Below, piece by piece: positions 46,534 through 57,892 of a stretch of 64,000 bases of DNA. Numbering within the stretch: position 1 is the first letter of the stretch; each line of letters begins with the position of its first letter. The translations under genes were made by a program, and so were the position numbers. Origin of the DNA: Omphiscola glabra (Eukaryota; Mollusca; Gastropoda; Lymnaeidae). The notes under the pieces were generated by a model. The model was not told the origin of the DNA. It was given only the letters and a program-made list of their open reading frames with translations, and did not search any database. Location of the stretch: positions 10,671,893-10,735,892 of the forward strand of contig OZ024807.1 of the NCBI GenBank assembly GCA_964017045.1. The letters run 5' to 3'.

Positions 46534-47705
46534 CCTGATGTCGAAAGTTTATTACATGACCCTTTATTACAAGTAACGTGGCCCTCTATTGCATCGTCCC
46601 ATATTGCAAAGCCCTTTACTTTATAACATGGCCCTATTTCACATGGCGTTCAAGTACGTGACCATCAATGACATAGGCCTTTTCTTACGCGATCCTTCAT
46701 TAATAAGCGGCGAGATGTGCATCCTAAAAAAACACGAGGCCTTATTCATAACAGCTCGAGGGATAGTTCTTTTACCGAGACTGGGTTGAGTATACATTTT
46801 TAACCGTGGGGCTAAAGTGTTAAATGTACAGTTGTAACATAAACAGTTTGTTACAGCCCTAAGTTGAAAGTTAACTAGTTTAAACACTTCGTCTTCAGTG
46901 TGATCCCCGACTTACAGCGGGTTAATTTTGATTAGAAGCGGTAGACAAACAAAGTCCATCACGAGTGATCGTCTAGACCACGTGCCACTATCCACCCAGC
47001 CCTCTGTTACTCATCACCCTCGCCCTCGGCTTTGTCTATGGAAAGCTATCCATTTAACTATTACAGTTTTTTCAAATTAAACATCCGCCTCGTCTGTCCG
47101 TCTAATTTCCTTCTTCCGCCCCGCAAGTTGAAAGCAATCGATCTGGCCGTGAGTTAACGGCCAGGTGAAAGTAGCCGGGCCATGGAGTCCTCAGTGATGG
47201 GTTGCTCCGGGTTATGGTAACACCCCGGGGCAGTGCCCGGATGTTGGTGGGGAGAAGCTATCTCTGGGGCTTATCATCCTCCCCTTTGGTATCTACTCCG
47301 TGGTGGGTCTCTGCTGGTGTTGTCAAGCTGGGCCATATCACGAGGACAGCGTCGAGTGGTCCAGGAGATGAGAGCGATCTAGAAGACTTTGTTTTTAAAG
47401 TGTTGAGGGTCGAAATAGTAGTCCGCCTGCGTTCAAGACCAAGTGTTGTCTCTGTAATTGCAAATGTTGATCTTGTAACTTGGTGAGGGTGGGGCCTGAA
47501 TACGTTTGTAGGATTCCGATTGGTGACATCTTCAGCAATTGGCGCCACTGAAGATGTATTTTTTTTTAAGTATTTATATTTTTAAAATAGAATATTTTGA
47601 ATTATTTTTTAAAAAATACAGATAAAATTAAATGTATTTATGGCGTTTCAGAATAGTAAGTTGTATTTCCTGATAAATTATGGTTGGTGCTGAAAAAATT
47701 TATAT
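46534..47705. other. noncoding DNA
   Basis: Open frames on both strands at 47200-47550 and 46590-46890, none with a recognised domain. AT-rich from 47560 onward. Confidence 0.35.
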
Positions 47706-47828
47706 TCCATTATTTTCCATATAGAAATCTCATTATGTTTTAGGTAGAAATCCCATTATGTTCCATCTAAAAATTCCACTATGTTTTATATAGAAATCAC
47801 ATTATGTTCCATATAGAAATCCCATATT
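47706..47828. repeat. 23-24 bp degenerate repeat, 5 copies
   Basis: CATTATGTTCCATATAGAAA type with substitutions. Confidence 0.8.
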
Positions 47829-48063
47829 CCGTTAAACTGCCGATATTCCAAGTTTAGCTTTAGAGCTTTGTTGAAAAAAGGTGGGGGGGGGGGGGGGTAG
47901 AATAGTTTTAATGCAGCTAAAACGTGATATTGTTAATAAGCTCACCTTCTGCACACACACCCCCCCACACCCCCGGCCTGTATTTACTAACTAAAGCTCG
48001 TGTTCGATAAAAGAAGATGTTTTTACCAGTGATCGTTCATCAGACTGTCTCGTCTTCCTTGTT
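47829..48063. other. noncoding DNA
   Basis: G-run near 47882 and C-run near 47960. Nothing else was seen. Confidence 0.4.
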
Positions 48064-48772
48064 CACTTTGATCTTACAATGTAATGTTCACTTTGATCTT
48101 ACAATGTAATGTTCACTCTAGATCTTACAATGTAATGTTCCCGTTCACTCTAGATCTTACAATGTAATGTTCACTCTAGATCTTACAATGTAATGTTCAC
48201 TCTAGATCTTACAATGTAATGTTCAATCTAGATCTTACAGTGTAATGTTCACTCTAGATCTTACAATGTAATGTTCACTCTAGATTTTACAATGTAATGT
48301 TCACTCTAGATCTTACAATGTAATGTTCAATCTAGATCTTACAATGTAATGTTCACTCTAGATCTTACAATGTAATGTTCAATCTAGATATTACAATGTG
48401 ATGTTCAATCTAGATATTACAATGTAATGTTCACTCTAGATCTTACAATGTAATGTTCACTCTAGATCTTACAATGTAATGTTCACTTTGATCTTACAAT
48501 GTAATGTTCAATCTAGATCTTACAATGTAATGTTCAATCTAGATCTTACAATGTAATGTTCACTCTAGATCTTACAATGTAATGTTCACTCTAGATCTTA
48601 CAATGTAATGTTCACTTTGATCTTACAATGTAATGTTCACTCTAGATCTTACAATGTAATGTTCACTCTAGATCTTACAATGTAATGTTCACTCTAGATC
48701 TTACAATGTAATGTTCACTCTAGATCTTACAATGTAATGTTCACTCTGGATCTTACAATGTAATGTTCACTA
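48064..48772. repeat. 25/26-bp minisatellite, about 27 copies
   Basis: TCTTACAATGTAATGTTCAC followed by TCTAGA (26 bp) or TTTGA (25 bp). Most units carry the palindrome TCTAGA overlapping AGATCT. Three unit classes (ACTCTAGA, AATCTAGA, ACTTTGA) are interspersed. Confidence 0.97.
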
Positions 48773-48819
48773 TATCATCTTCTGGGCAGTCCGGGGGGGG
48801 GGGGTAAACAACGATAACA

Positions 48820-48945
48820 TATGGGGGACTGCCATCAAGTCGTGTCAAGTCAATAAATAGTGGAACGGGATATGTACGAATGAACAAAAAAGACAGCACA
48901 TTTAAAAATGACGTTTCGGCCAAATGCCTTCTTCGGCAGACGATA
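48820..48945 (-). mobile_element. retroelement-like terminal fragment
   Basis: On the - strand the segment CTGCCGAAGAAGGCATTTGG, directly followed by CCGAAACGTC, has the GAAGGC-loop-GCCGAAAC shape seen near the ends of Penelope-like retroelements and related repeats. No reverse transcriptase or GIY-YIG coding sequence is adjacent. Assignment is by resemblance only. Confidence 0.3.
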
Positions 48946-49658
48946 CCAGACAAGAAAAACAAAATGATTTGAACATCTTAAAACGCGTTGCTAAATCACA
49001 ATGTTGCCTTCTCAGCATCCACATAGAAATAGAGGAGAGAAAAAAGGATGGGGAGGGGGGTGGTGGTGGCGACGCATTACTTTGCGCTATCATTCTGGAT
49101 TTCAAAGAGATATTGCTACAATTAAGGCTGTTATTTTCGCTTATTTTGGGTTTTACAGCTGGAGCCTAGGCACGGTATAAATACTTTGATTGAGACCAGA
49201 GGGACCCGACCACCACTGACCCGATCCTGTGAGGAAACCGGATTACACTAACGATTAGAAGCCGCCACGTCACAATGGCTTCCAGGACCCGGATGTGGGT
49301 CAGGGCGGGTGGGGGAAGGTGGTGGTGCTTTCCCCACCCCCGGTGAACTCGTGAATCAAAGATTCTATCAGATGGCAGACGTTTAGATGAGAAAATTGTT
49401 AAATCGATATGAATAATAATTCCGACTGGCAGGGTCCTGGGTCTCTCAGACTTTTAGCGTGCCCGTCTCTCCTGTCACTGTAAAATGCAGCGGTCGGCCA
49501 CGTTTTCTTTTGTGCGAGTAGCCATTTTCCATACATTGTGTGACCTTTATATCTGCTAAGAAAATATTGTTGGAGCCGCATGGGCACGAGCCGCGCGACA
49601 TTATAATCGATTACTTTGTATTTTATATTTTATTATTATTATTATTATTTTTTTAAAG
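48946..49658. other. noncoding DNA
   Basis: G-rich patches at 49055 and 49300-49325 and an ATT repeat at 49628-49650. Nothing was recognised as a gene. Confidence 0.4.
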
Positions 49659-49725
49659 ATCCGAATCTATCTCTTCAGCAAAAAGCCGCGTGTATTCGAA
49701 TACTAGTTATGTGGGTGTGTGGATG
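49659..49725 (+). CDS. weak exon candidate, phase 1-2
   Basis: T-rich tract ends TTTTTTTAAAG, and a donor GTACGT follows at 49726. The 67 bp read PNLSLQQKAACIRILVMWVC. The upstream run is partly ATT microsatellite, so the acceptor is doubtful. No family was recognised. Confidence 0.15.
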
Positions 49726-49753
49726 GTACGTGATACCTGGGTTTGATAAATAC

Positions 49754-49773
49754 GTGACCACCACGGTGGTCAC
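49754..49773. repeat. 9-bp perfect inverted repeat
   Basis: GTGACCACC and GGTGGTCAC separated by AC. A possible dimer-binding site or chance. Confidence 0.5.
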
Positions 49774-50859
49774 TCTGAACTACGATTATGTATGCTGTCG
49801 CAAGCTGGTCGGCCAGGTATTTGATGTCCGTGGGGGCATACAACGACACGTTATATCCCTTCGTGATTAGCCGTGTTATTGATTGGAAGGATCTCGCCAT
49901 TTACTGCCCTCGCTGCCGATGTTAGAAAGTTAAAGAGTGCTTTTTAAAAAAAAATTCCATTTTAAAAAAAAAAGACAAAAACAGACCAGGATTAAATCAT
50001 TGCATAGAAAAATCCGGACCATCGGCCATCTCGTGGCCAAGGATTAGATATGAGCATTGCTTCTCTGCAAGTGAGCTAGTTCTCCCTTTCACGTGTGTTT
50101 GTCTCTCCATCTCTCTCTCTCTCTCTTCTATCATCCTTTGTCTTTCTCTCGCTCACTCTCTCTCTTTTCTTTGCGGTTCATTTATAATAAAACAACAACA
50201 ATGGTATTTAATATCATTGTTGAAATTCTACCCCCCCCCCTTTCCCAACTCCCCACACACCGCAACTCAGCATCGCTAACAGCCTGGTCCGTTTCAGATA
50301 ACACAAGCTGTCACAGACAGCGATTGGGTTAGTCTTCGGTTTCAAATAAACACCAAAACGTTGACCAATGAACTGTCAAATGATACAACAGTCTGTGACA
50401 CACTCAACTATACAACAGTCTGTGACACACTCAACTCCAGGCCAGTTTTGGCTGTCGGAAATATATCAGCTCTGGTTTTTAATTTCAATTTTATCGCTAT
50501 TTTCAGTTTTTAATGTAAAAAAAGGTGCGTGGGAAAGGGGGGGGGATATTTATCTGTTTTTAAAATTACTTTGTTTTAAACAATACAATAAAACAAGTTA
50601 AAGAATAAATGGTCAATATCTTGAACGCTTGGCTTCTATTTAAAATTGCCAGAGAGCTCCAATGAGTAGCATATTTTGTTTCTGGCAATACACTTTAATC
50701 TCTCTAAATGTATATGTAATTTAATGGGGCCAATGCTGTATATATATATATATAATTATATACCTATATATATTCAAAATGGTACCTTCCTTAAAACATT
50801 GCATATATTTTTAGTGGAGTGAAAAATATTTGATCCGAAGAACCAGCTTTATTCTAGAT
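49774..50859. other. noncoding DNA
   Basis: Includes a CT tract at 50100-50165, a 27-bp duplication (ATACAACAGTCTGTGACACA) at about 50383-50440 and AT repeats at 50740-50772. No gene was recognised. Confidence 0.45.
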
Positions 50860-51055
50860 CAGCGGTTCTCAACCTGTGGGTCGCGACCCCTTTGGGGGTC
50901 GAACGACCCTTTCCCAGGGGTCGCATGAGACCGTCGGAAAACACATACTCTACAGTTATGAAGTGGCAACGAAAATAATTTTGTGGCCGGGGGGTCGCCA
51001 CAACATAAGGAACTGTATTAAAGGGTCGCGGCATTAGAAAGGTTGATAACCACTG
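50860..51055 (+). mobile_element. SPIN-like nonautonomous hAT element, intact
   Basis: A 196-bp element with ends CAGCGGTTCTCAACCTG and GGTTGATAACCACTG and a perfect 8-bp target duplication TTCTAGAT on both sides (50852-50859 and 51056-51063), matching the TCTAGA-centred preference of hAT elements. The interior GGGTCGCGACCCCTTTGGGG and GTATTAAAGGGTCGCGGCAT motifs are those of the SPIN family, known for horizontal transfer among tetrapods, a triatomine bug and a pond snail. It carries no transposase gene. An ORF of about 60 codons on the - strand inside it is not a gene. Confidence 0.92.
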
Positions 51056-51924
51056 TTCTAGATAATGTCATTTTAATTCCAGCCACACCCCTCGAAATAT
51101 GGCAATTTGAAAAGCACCACGTGTAAACATTATATTATTGTTATATTCTTGTCGCCGTACATCTAGCTATTTTCAGATCTATCACGTGTGCCAAGCGCAT
51201 CTTCCTTTGACATAGTAAGACAGTATTCGACAATGTAGGCAATGTTGTTTGCTTCGGTAATCGTAAACCATTTGTAACTTTTCTACGTTAGGAAAAAAAA
51301 ATGCTAGGGCTATAATTTATACTCGAAGGTAACTCTACAATTTCCATTAATTGTTCTAGGGTTGACATCCTTCACGCGCGCGATGTTCCCGGGGTCACCG
51401 CGACGCCCCTGATACAAAGAAGTAGGTAGATAATTAGCAGCCCTCGCGAACGTCGCGCATAGCTCGTTATTTATTACTTTCCGCCAAGGAGAAGGTCTTT
51501 TGACCCCCATTCACCAGAGCAGACTCGTGAGATGAAATCGTTTGGCGAGGGTCTGAGGACACAGTCGGCGTGTCATCATATCGCCGTTAAAGTACCCCGA
51601 AGGACTGAAATATGCAAAGCGCGACGGGGGTGTGTGGGGGTCAGGAAATGTATATCGTGCGTTGCGACCATTCACACTCTGGTTGGATTGTTTACAGGTC
51701 GGCACCGTGTCGTCCCCGGCGTCTATATTAGGTAACATCATTATCAGGTCATGATCCTTAAAATACAATACATGTAATATATATATATATATTTAATGCG
51801 CTAGTAATATTTTTTGTATTAACTTTTGACTCTTAAAATATATATATTTTTTTTTTAATGCACTCATGTTCAACTGAGTTTATTACGTGGTAAACACCGG
51901 TTTTATTTGTTAACTGATAATGTT
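51056..51924. other. noncoding DNA
   Basis: Balanced CpG-containing block at 51310-51740, open on both strands without domains; AT repeats at 51775-51850. Confidence 0.35.
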
Positions 51925-52125
51925 CCCCTGTGAACACCAGTTGCATTCGCCAACTCACAATGTTCCCCCGTGAACACCAGTTGCATTCGCCAACTCACAA
52001 TGTCCCCCCGTGAACACCAGTTGCATTCGCCAACTCACAATGTTCCCCCCGTGAACACCAGTTGCATTCGCCAACTCACAATGTTCCCCCCGTGAACACC
52101 AGTTGCATTCGCCAACTCACAATGT
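51881..52125. repeat. 40/41-bp tandem repeat, 5 plus one diverged copy
   Basis: Units start at 51921, 51961, 52001, 52041 and 52082 with GTGAACACCAGTTGCATTCG. A diverged copy precedes them at about 51881. Confidence 0.94.
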
Positions 52126-52896
52126 TCATTTTGAACCCACGTCACTTTTGTTTTCTGTGTTCAATTTGTCAATCACGTGAGGAGCGTTGTGTGTGTGTGT
52201 GGTTTTTTCTTTAATCTTTATTTAAAATTCTCGTTTTAGAGAATGGTGTTCGTGTACTGATGGTTGTTTGTTTTGTTTTTTGTGGGGGGTGGGGGTGCGG
52301 GGTGGGAGTGAGGGGTGATAAACATAATACATCATTTCCACTGTAACATGTAAACCCTGGTGTAATCTCGCTCACTTATTGTAGGCCACCAAACTTTGAC
52401 CTTTTGTTAGTTTGGTCTGGATAAATTAACCTTTATTTACTTTTTTTTTCCTCCGACTCCTCACCCACTTCCCGCCCCCCTTTTTTACACGAGCATTAAC
52501 GACAGGAAGTCAAGAAAGACAATCGTAATTTACATCTGTTTGTTTTGTTGCACCATTCACTCCTTGTTGCACAATTCACTCCTCCCTATGCCCCCTCCCT
52601 TTTTTCCCTTCCCTATGACTATTGAACCATTTGGATTATACAACTAGGCTCTTCAAAGGGCAAGGACAGTCACCAAACGTTCCTTTTTTTTTCATAAGGG
52701 CTTCTCACTCTCTCACCCTCTCTTTCTTTCTCTCTCTCTTTCTCGCTCTTTCACTCTCTCTTTCTCTCCCCCCTCCCCAACAACCCTACCAGCAAGAAGC
52801 TGAACGCGTTCAACATTGAACTTTAATAACAATAAGACCTCATGAGCTTGGGATGGTGAGCAGTGACAAGCCGCACTGTCAGTCAACATTGTGCTG
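52126..52896. other. noncoding DNA
   Basis: GT and G-rich patches near 52185 and 52282, CT tract at 52707-52775. No gene was recognised. Confidence 0.45.
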
Positions 52897-53310
52897 TGTA
52901 ACGATGTGCTGTGTTACGATGTGCTATGTAACGATGTGCTGTGTAACGATGTGATGTGTTACGATGTGCTGTGTTACGATGTGCTGTGTAACGATGTGCT
53001 GTGTTACGATGTGCTGTGTAACGATGTGCTGTGTTACGATGTGCTGTGTTACGATGTGCTGTGTAACGATGTGCTGTGTTACGATGTGCTGTGTAACGAT
53101 GTGCTGTGTTACGATGTGCTGTGTAACGATGTGCTGTGTAACGATGTGCTGTGTAACGATGTGCTGTGTTACGATGTGCTGTGTAACGATGTGCTGTGTT
53201 ACGATGTGCTGTGTAACGTTGTGCTGTGTTACGATGTGCTTTGTCACGATGTGCTGTGTTACGATGTGCTGTGTTACGATGTGCTGTGTTACGATGTGCT
53301 ATGTAACGCG
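52897..53310. repeat. 15-bp minisatellite, about 27 copies
   Basis: CGATGTGCTGTGTAA and CGATGTGCTGTGTTA units in strict 15-bp register, often alternating (30-bp order). Two + frames and one - frame stay open throughout, giving Cys/Asp/Val/Leu, Met-Cys-Cys-Val-Thr and His-Ile-Val-Thr-Gln repeats; all are artefacts of the period. Confidence 0.97.
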
Positions 53311-53819
53311 TTGGTCATATTTTTTTTTTAATAAGTCAATTTCACGGTTGCATTGTTCTACTGTTAAAATTAGCCATAATAGAAAGTGATGTTTGAAATT
53401 AATTTTATTCTCGTGACATCAAACCATGCCAAGTCTTAGCAGAAGACACACCCCGCGCTACGCCATTTCCCTTTCCTCAGTTGCAATTTTCGTTGGCTCC
53501 GGTCATGCGAACAGTCGACCAGGTCATGGCTGAATGGCTCCGAGGTAACTGGACCTCACGACTCTTTGGTGCCCCCAGGAAGACTCTCCCCAATAACCTG
53601 TATCGTGTAACTCGTGAAGTTCCTCTTGCCAAATCCACCCCCCCCCCCAAACCACCGTGGTTGTATACACCGTCTATCTCCATTTTCTTAGCCAAACCAC
53701 ATATATGTACACAGAAAATGTTTAGGTTAACGAGATGCCTCAGTTCTAGAACGGGGGCGCGCGCGAGTTCCAAACACCAGATCTATTCGAGGAGACGACA
53801 AGGGGTGTGAAGAGAAAAG
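53311..53819. other. noncoding or unrecognised
   Basis: A balanced block at 53470-53810 is open on both strands. Nothing in the translations suggests a domain. Confidence 0.3.
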
Positions 53820-54001
53820 AAATCGTTTCATAGCATAAACGAGATCAAAGAACGCGAGGAGGCGAGGGTTTATCATTTTGGACGCGTCAAGGATACCTTT
53901 TGTTCAGCGGCTTGTTCTGGCACCGGGCCTAATATGCATAACCCAGGAAGTACCCAAATGGGCTATAAATAGTTTCCGGTGTTATTATGGGTCACAGGTA
54001 A
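53820..54001 (+). promoter_or_regulatory. TATA-containing block, candidate promoter
   Basis: Repeat-free DNA with an octamer-like TATGCATAA near 53931 and a strong TATA-like CTATAAATAG at 53963-53972. No convincing gene follows (the frame from 54002 runs into hAT-like sequence), so the promoter call is weak. Confidence 0.25.
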
Positions 54002-54119
54002 ATGGTAGTACAAACAGTTATGACTTTGAAAGATGGTGTCTATGGTAAGAGGTGCAGCTTTGAACTTGATAAATATTTAAGTCCTGTTTTAAGTGAAGGC
54101 ATTCAAAGGCTAACTACAG

Positions 54120-54300
54120 CAATGGTTCCCAAGCTCCTCACCCAAGGACCCCCGAAAGCAAACCGGATAACTGGAAATAAGTGGAGTTGGGGATTTTGAA
54201 AAGTCAAGGCATCCATTGTTTATAAAGCATCCCCTTTTCTGTTCAAGTGCTAAGATGATCAAAGCAGGGCCTCTTGACAACATTTCTAGGACCCCTGGTT
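54120..54300. mobile_element. possible degenerate hAT fragment
   Basis: CAATGGTTCCCAAGCTCCTC then CCAAGGACCCCCG is a typical hAT MITE left end. The right end is not identifiable, although AGGACCCCTGG recurs at about 54289. Confidence 0.35.
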
Positions 54301-54970
54301 CATTAAGCCAACACAGAATACACTCCTACATATTCCCCCCTCACATGTGAACAGACAAGGTATAGCTGCCCCCCCGAATCTCCATATCAAGATATGACAT
54401 CATCAAATTACGTCCACAGCCTCTCTGGTCAGGTGGTGCCTGGTATGTGGGCCATCAACATTCTCCCGTCAGGGCGAACTAGCGCGGGCATCTATTTTGC
54501 TCCACCGGGGCAGCTAAGTGAGCGAAAGCTACAGCTGGACATTTCGCCCCCCCCCCCCCCAACCACATACAATCCTAATTTATGTGGTCCGTTGGTGGAT
54601 ATTTAGTATCTTTGACGTCACTAGTCGTGCATGAATCTTCCGGTCAAAGGATGTTGTTATGATGGTCCTTGGCTGCTTGGGAGAAAAACGGTACGGGTGT
54701 GTTGGAAGCGATTCTTAGCGAAATGTTACTCTCGGGTGTAATCACGTATAATAGTATAACATACACATCATCTTGTCAGATTGTCTATAATTCAGTATGC
54801 ATGCAGCTCGTGGGTTGAAAAGGGATGTGTCGCGACACACTATCGTTTACGCGGAGGGCCTCGCGCGCGTCTCGGTGATACACGTACTACATGTAATACA
54901 AGCGTCTCTTTCATGTGTGAAAATCTTTTCCCGGCATACTGATCGAAATCTTCTCCGACGAATGGCTTAG
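54301..54970. other. noncoding DNA
   Basis: C-run at about 54547-54560. Nothing was recognised as a gene. Confidence 0.4.
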
Positions 54971-55124
54971 CCTTGAGACCTTATGGGTGTGAGACCTTAT
55001 GGGTGTAAGACCTTATGGGTATAAGACCTTATGAGGGTAAGACCTTATGGGTGTAAGACCTTATGGGGATAAGACCTTATGGGGGTAAGACCTTATGGGG
55101 GTAAGACCTTATGGGGGTAAGACC
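54971..55124. repeat. 16-bp tandem repeat, 9-10 copies
   Basis: AGACCTTATGGGTGTA and AGACCTTATGGGGGTA units; the left copies carry TGTG variants. Confidence 0.93.
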
Positions 55125-56689
55125 TGCTGTGTGAAAAATAAACCCATATGTATTCTCCCGTGCCCAATCTATTTTTTGCCACATCTATCTTTAGACATTT
55201 TTCTATAACCCCCCCACCCCGCTCGGTTACGCCACAAGTTGCTATGAGACATGAGGGCGTTTTAAGAACCAACACACCAACGTTGCAGACGGCTCGAGCG
55301 TGTGTCGTTGCGGCTGGTGAGCACGTGCAGGTCAGACGTCCCTGAGACGTTGCTCGACCCAAGCCCAGCACCTGGTCCTTTGATCGGCTTGATCAGATTA
55401 GCATACTAATTGGATGTTTTAACGGTCACATTAACAGGCGCCGGACGACACATGTAAACCCGACGACCCCACTCAAGGGTGTTTTTTTTTAAAGATATAT
55501 TTTTTAAAATGTTTAACTTCTTTCTGATTGGTTTACGATGAGGTCAACGGTAATTAAAATATTCACCCACTGTCATTTTAAAAATATTGTACTTACTGAA
55601 ATTAATACTACTGTATTATATGATATATGCATTTTATTTTTATTGCTATTTTTATTTATTATTTTAAAAAACTAATTTTTTAAAAATTTTTGTATTTTTG
55701 TATTATTTCTTTGTGTGTTTGTGTGTGCAATAAACGGTGTACGTTTTTACCGATCATATTTTGAGGATCATCGTAAATTTTAACGACCTCTTTTTGAGTA
55801 CCAATCCCAACCCTCCCCCTCCTCTTTAGCCATCACGAGTCAACCACCCGTTACTTCATCAGCGGACCTGTCGGCCCTCTCTCGCGTTTCTCGCTCGCCT
55901 GTTACAATAAAGAAATCCTTGTTTACAGGTTGTTTCCCCTAGTTTACGTAACGCATCTATCCACAGGGGAGACAATTAGGAAACACGATCGCTTCCGTTT
56001 TTTTTTCCAGCAGCCGACAATCGGGCCTCGAGAAGATGACAAGTGCAGAAATGAGAAAACTTGCTAATGAAAAAAAAATGAGAAACGTTTTTTTTTTTTA
56101 ATTTTAATTTTCTTTAAAACTTCCAGTGGTGAGGGGATGGGTAGGGGGGAAATGGGCAGCCGTTTTCTCGGATTCTTTAAATAAACATTTTACCAGTTGA
56201 TGAGAGCGGTTAGAAAAATAATTAGAAACCTAGACAGGTAGATGAAGGGAGCTTTTAGTTTACGGCATTTTAAGATGGTGTTACCTGTATAGGCGAGATA
56301 CATTTGTTTTTTCTGTGGCCGAGACTCCATGTGACGCGTGATCTTGTTAAGTTTATGGCGTTCTGGTGCAGTGGCTGTTTCACTTAAACGGGACATCTTG
56401 TCCACTTGCTTTACCGTTAAAGTTGCTTCCGAAAATTGAATAAAACGTAAAAAAAATAAAAAATTCGAGCGCTTGGTTACCCGGACTCGTTCAACACCCC
56501 CCCCCCCCCCAATCCTTAAATCAGTTTTCTCTATCCGTTTGTTTGAAATATTAGTGGAGTCTTTCACACGGGGACAGATGCGGTTCAGGTAAGTTCAGCT
56601 GATTACAAACTTGGTGCGAATTGCCAGAGACAGATCCCGATAAAGGAAGAGTCACTTACCAACATTACGAAACAGCTCTTATATTGAGT
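55125..56689. other. noncoding DNA
   Basis: AT-rich at 55480-55740, C-run at about 56500. The - strand frame at 56190-56567 has no domain. Confidence 0.4.
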
Positions 56690-57129
56690 CATATCGCTTT
56701 GCGTTGGCGCCACGTACATTCCCTAAATTAATGAGACCACTTACTTTACGAGTTCTAGGTATTGTCATTCGGGGACAATCGTGCGTCACTGGTTGTCAGC
56801 TTCGTGTCGGGAATTACCCTGCGAGTCCAGCGAATCCTTTACCAGTTCGATTACCCTTCACCGATATTGCTCTTGATTTTGTTATTATTTTTAGAAACGA
56901 AAAGAAAAGGGGCATGGGGAAGAACCATATGGGATATCTCCTGTTCCAAATTAGTAGTATTATCGAGTCCTTTTCTTTTCTATATCTATTTTTGTTGTTG
57001 TAAAAACGCGACCTCGCTATCTTGACTCGCCAAAGATGAACCACCAACTTCACGAGTTAATGCCCTTTAAGGAAGAAAAGAAGAAGAAGAAAGAAATTAT
57101 ACCGAGTCCATTAATGTTTTATTCACCGA
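56690..57129. other. repeat-free block upstream of promoter candidate
   Basis: Balanced DNA at 56700-56880 open in two + frames without domain, then T-rich and AAG-rich DNA. It could be distal promoter or conserved noncoding DNA. Confidence 0.25.
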
Positions 57130-57286
57130 ACGGTCAGTGTCCATGTTCGCATGCGCAGATCGACCCTGCCAGCCAGTACTGCCGCCGTGTTTCCGGTTAT
57201 CTTCCGGTCGTCTCCCCTACCTATCGTCCGCCATTCATTTCCACCGTGTCGTGCGTGGTGGGGCTGCCGGGACATGTAAATTTATC
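57130..57286 (+). promoter_or_regulatory. TATA-less promoter candidate (NRF1/ETS-like)
   Basis: CpG-rich block with an NRF1-like CGCATGCGCA (57148-57157), two ETS-like TTCCGG cores (57191 and 57202) and a CCGCCAT core (about 57229). Such clusters are typical of broad housekeeping promoters. It directly precedes a start codon in good context and a donor site. Confidence 0.4.
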
Positions 57287-57329
57287 ATGGCGTTTTTATC
57301 TCTGATGCCGGAGAGGGAGGAAAAAAAAG
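57287..57329 (+). CDS. candidate first coding segment of a gene
   Basis: ATG at 57287 in good context (ATCATGG) opens 14 codons, MAFLSLMPEREEKK, plus one base to a donor-like AAG/GTTAAG at 57330 (phase 1). If unspliced, the frame stops two codons later, so the segment only makes sense with splicing. It follows the NRF1/ETS-like block within 150 bp. No downstream exon was recognised. Confidence 0.28.
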
Positions 57330-57404
57330 GTTAAGGGGTGGCTATGCTCTTAGTTAGATGACGAGCAGTCATAGATAGCGTTAATTGAATGAAGCTACAC
57401 CAGC
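57330..57404. other. noncoding DNA
   Basis: Short spacer before the next array. Confidence 0.3.
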
Positions 57405-57892
57405 CCCCACCCCAATACTCCAGCAACGAATCAAGACCCCCTCTCCTACCCATCCCAGCCCACTACTCCAACCACGAGTCAAGACCCCCTCTCCTACCCA
57501 TCCCAGCCCACTACTCCAACCACGAGTCAAGACCCCCCTCTCCTACCCATCCCAGCCCACTACTCCAACCACGAGTCAAGACCCCCATCTCCTACACATC
57601 CCAGCCCACTACTCCAACCACGAGTCAAGACCCCTCCCTCTCCTACCCATCCCAGCCCACTACTCCAGCCACGAGTCAAGATCCCCCTCTCCTCCTCACC
57701 CCCAGCCCACTACTCCAGCCACGAGTCAAGACCCCCTCTCCTCCTCACCCCCAGCCCACTACTCCAGCCACGAGTAAAGACCCCCCTATCCACCCCACAC
57801 CCACCCCACTACTCCAGCCACGAGTCAAGACCCCCTTCTCCTCCTCACCCCCAGCCCACTACTCCAGCCACGAGTCAGGCCCCCCTCTCCTC
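57405..57892. repeat. 48-51 bp minisatellite, about 10 copies
   Basis: CCACTACTCCAACCACGAGT then CAAGACCCCC with C-run length variation. Left copies carry CCTACCCAT and right copies CCTCCTCACC, so the array is graded. The Pro/Ser/His-rich frames on + are artefacts. Confidence 0.95.

Noticed and set aside
50849..51034. 61-codon frame on the - strand
   Set aside because: It lies entirely within the nonautonomous SPIN-like element, whose copies do not encode protein.
52891..53389. Cys-rich repeat proteins on both strands
   Set aside because: Same cause: a 15-bp array open in several frames simultaneously.
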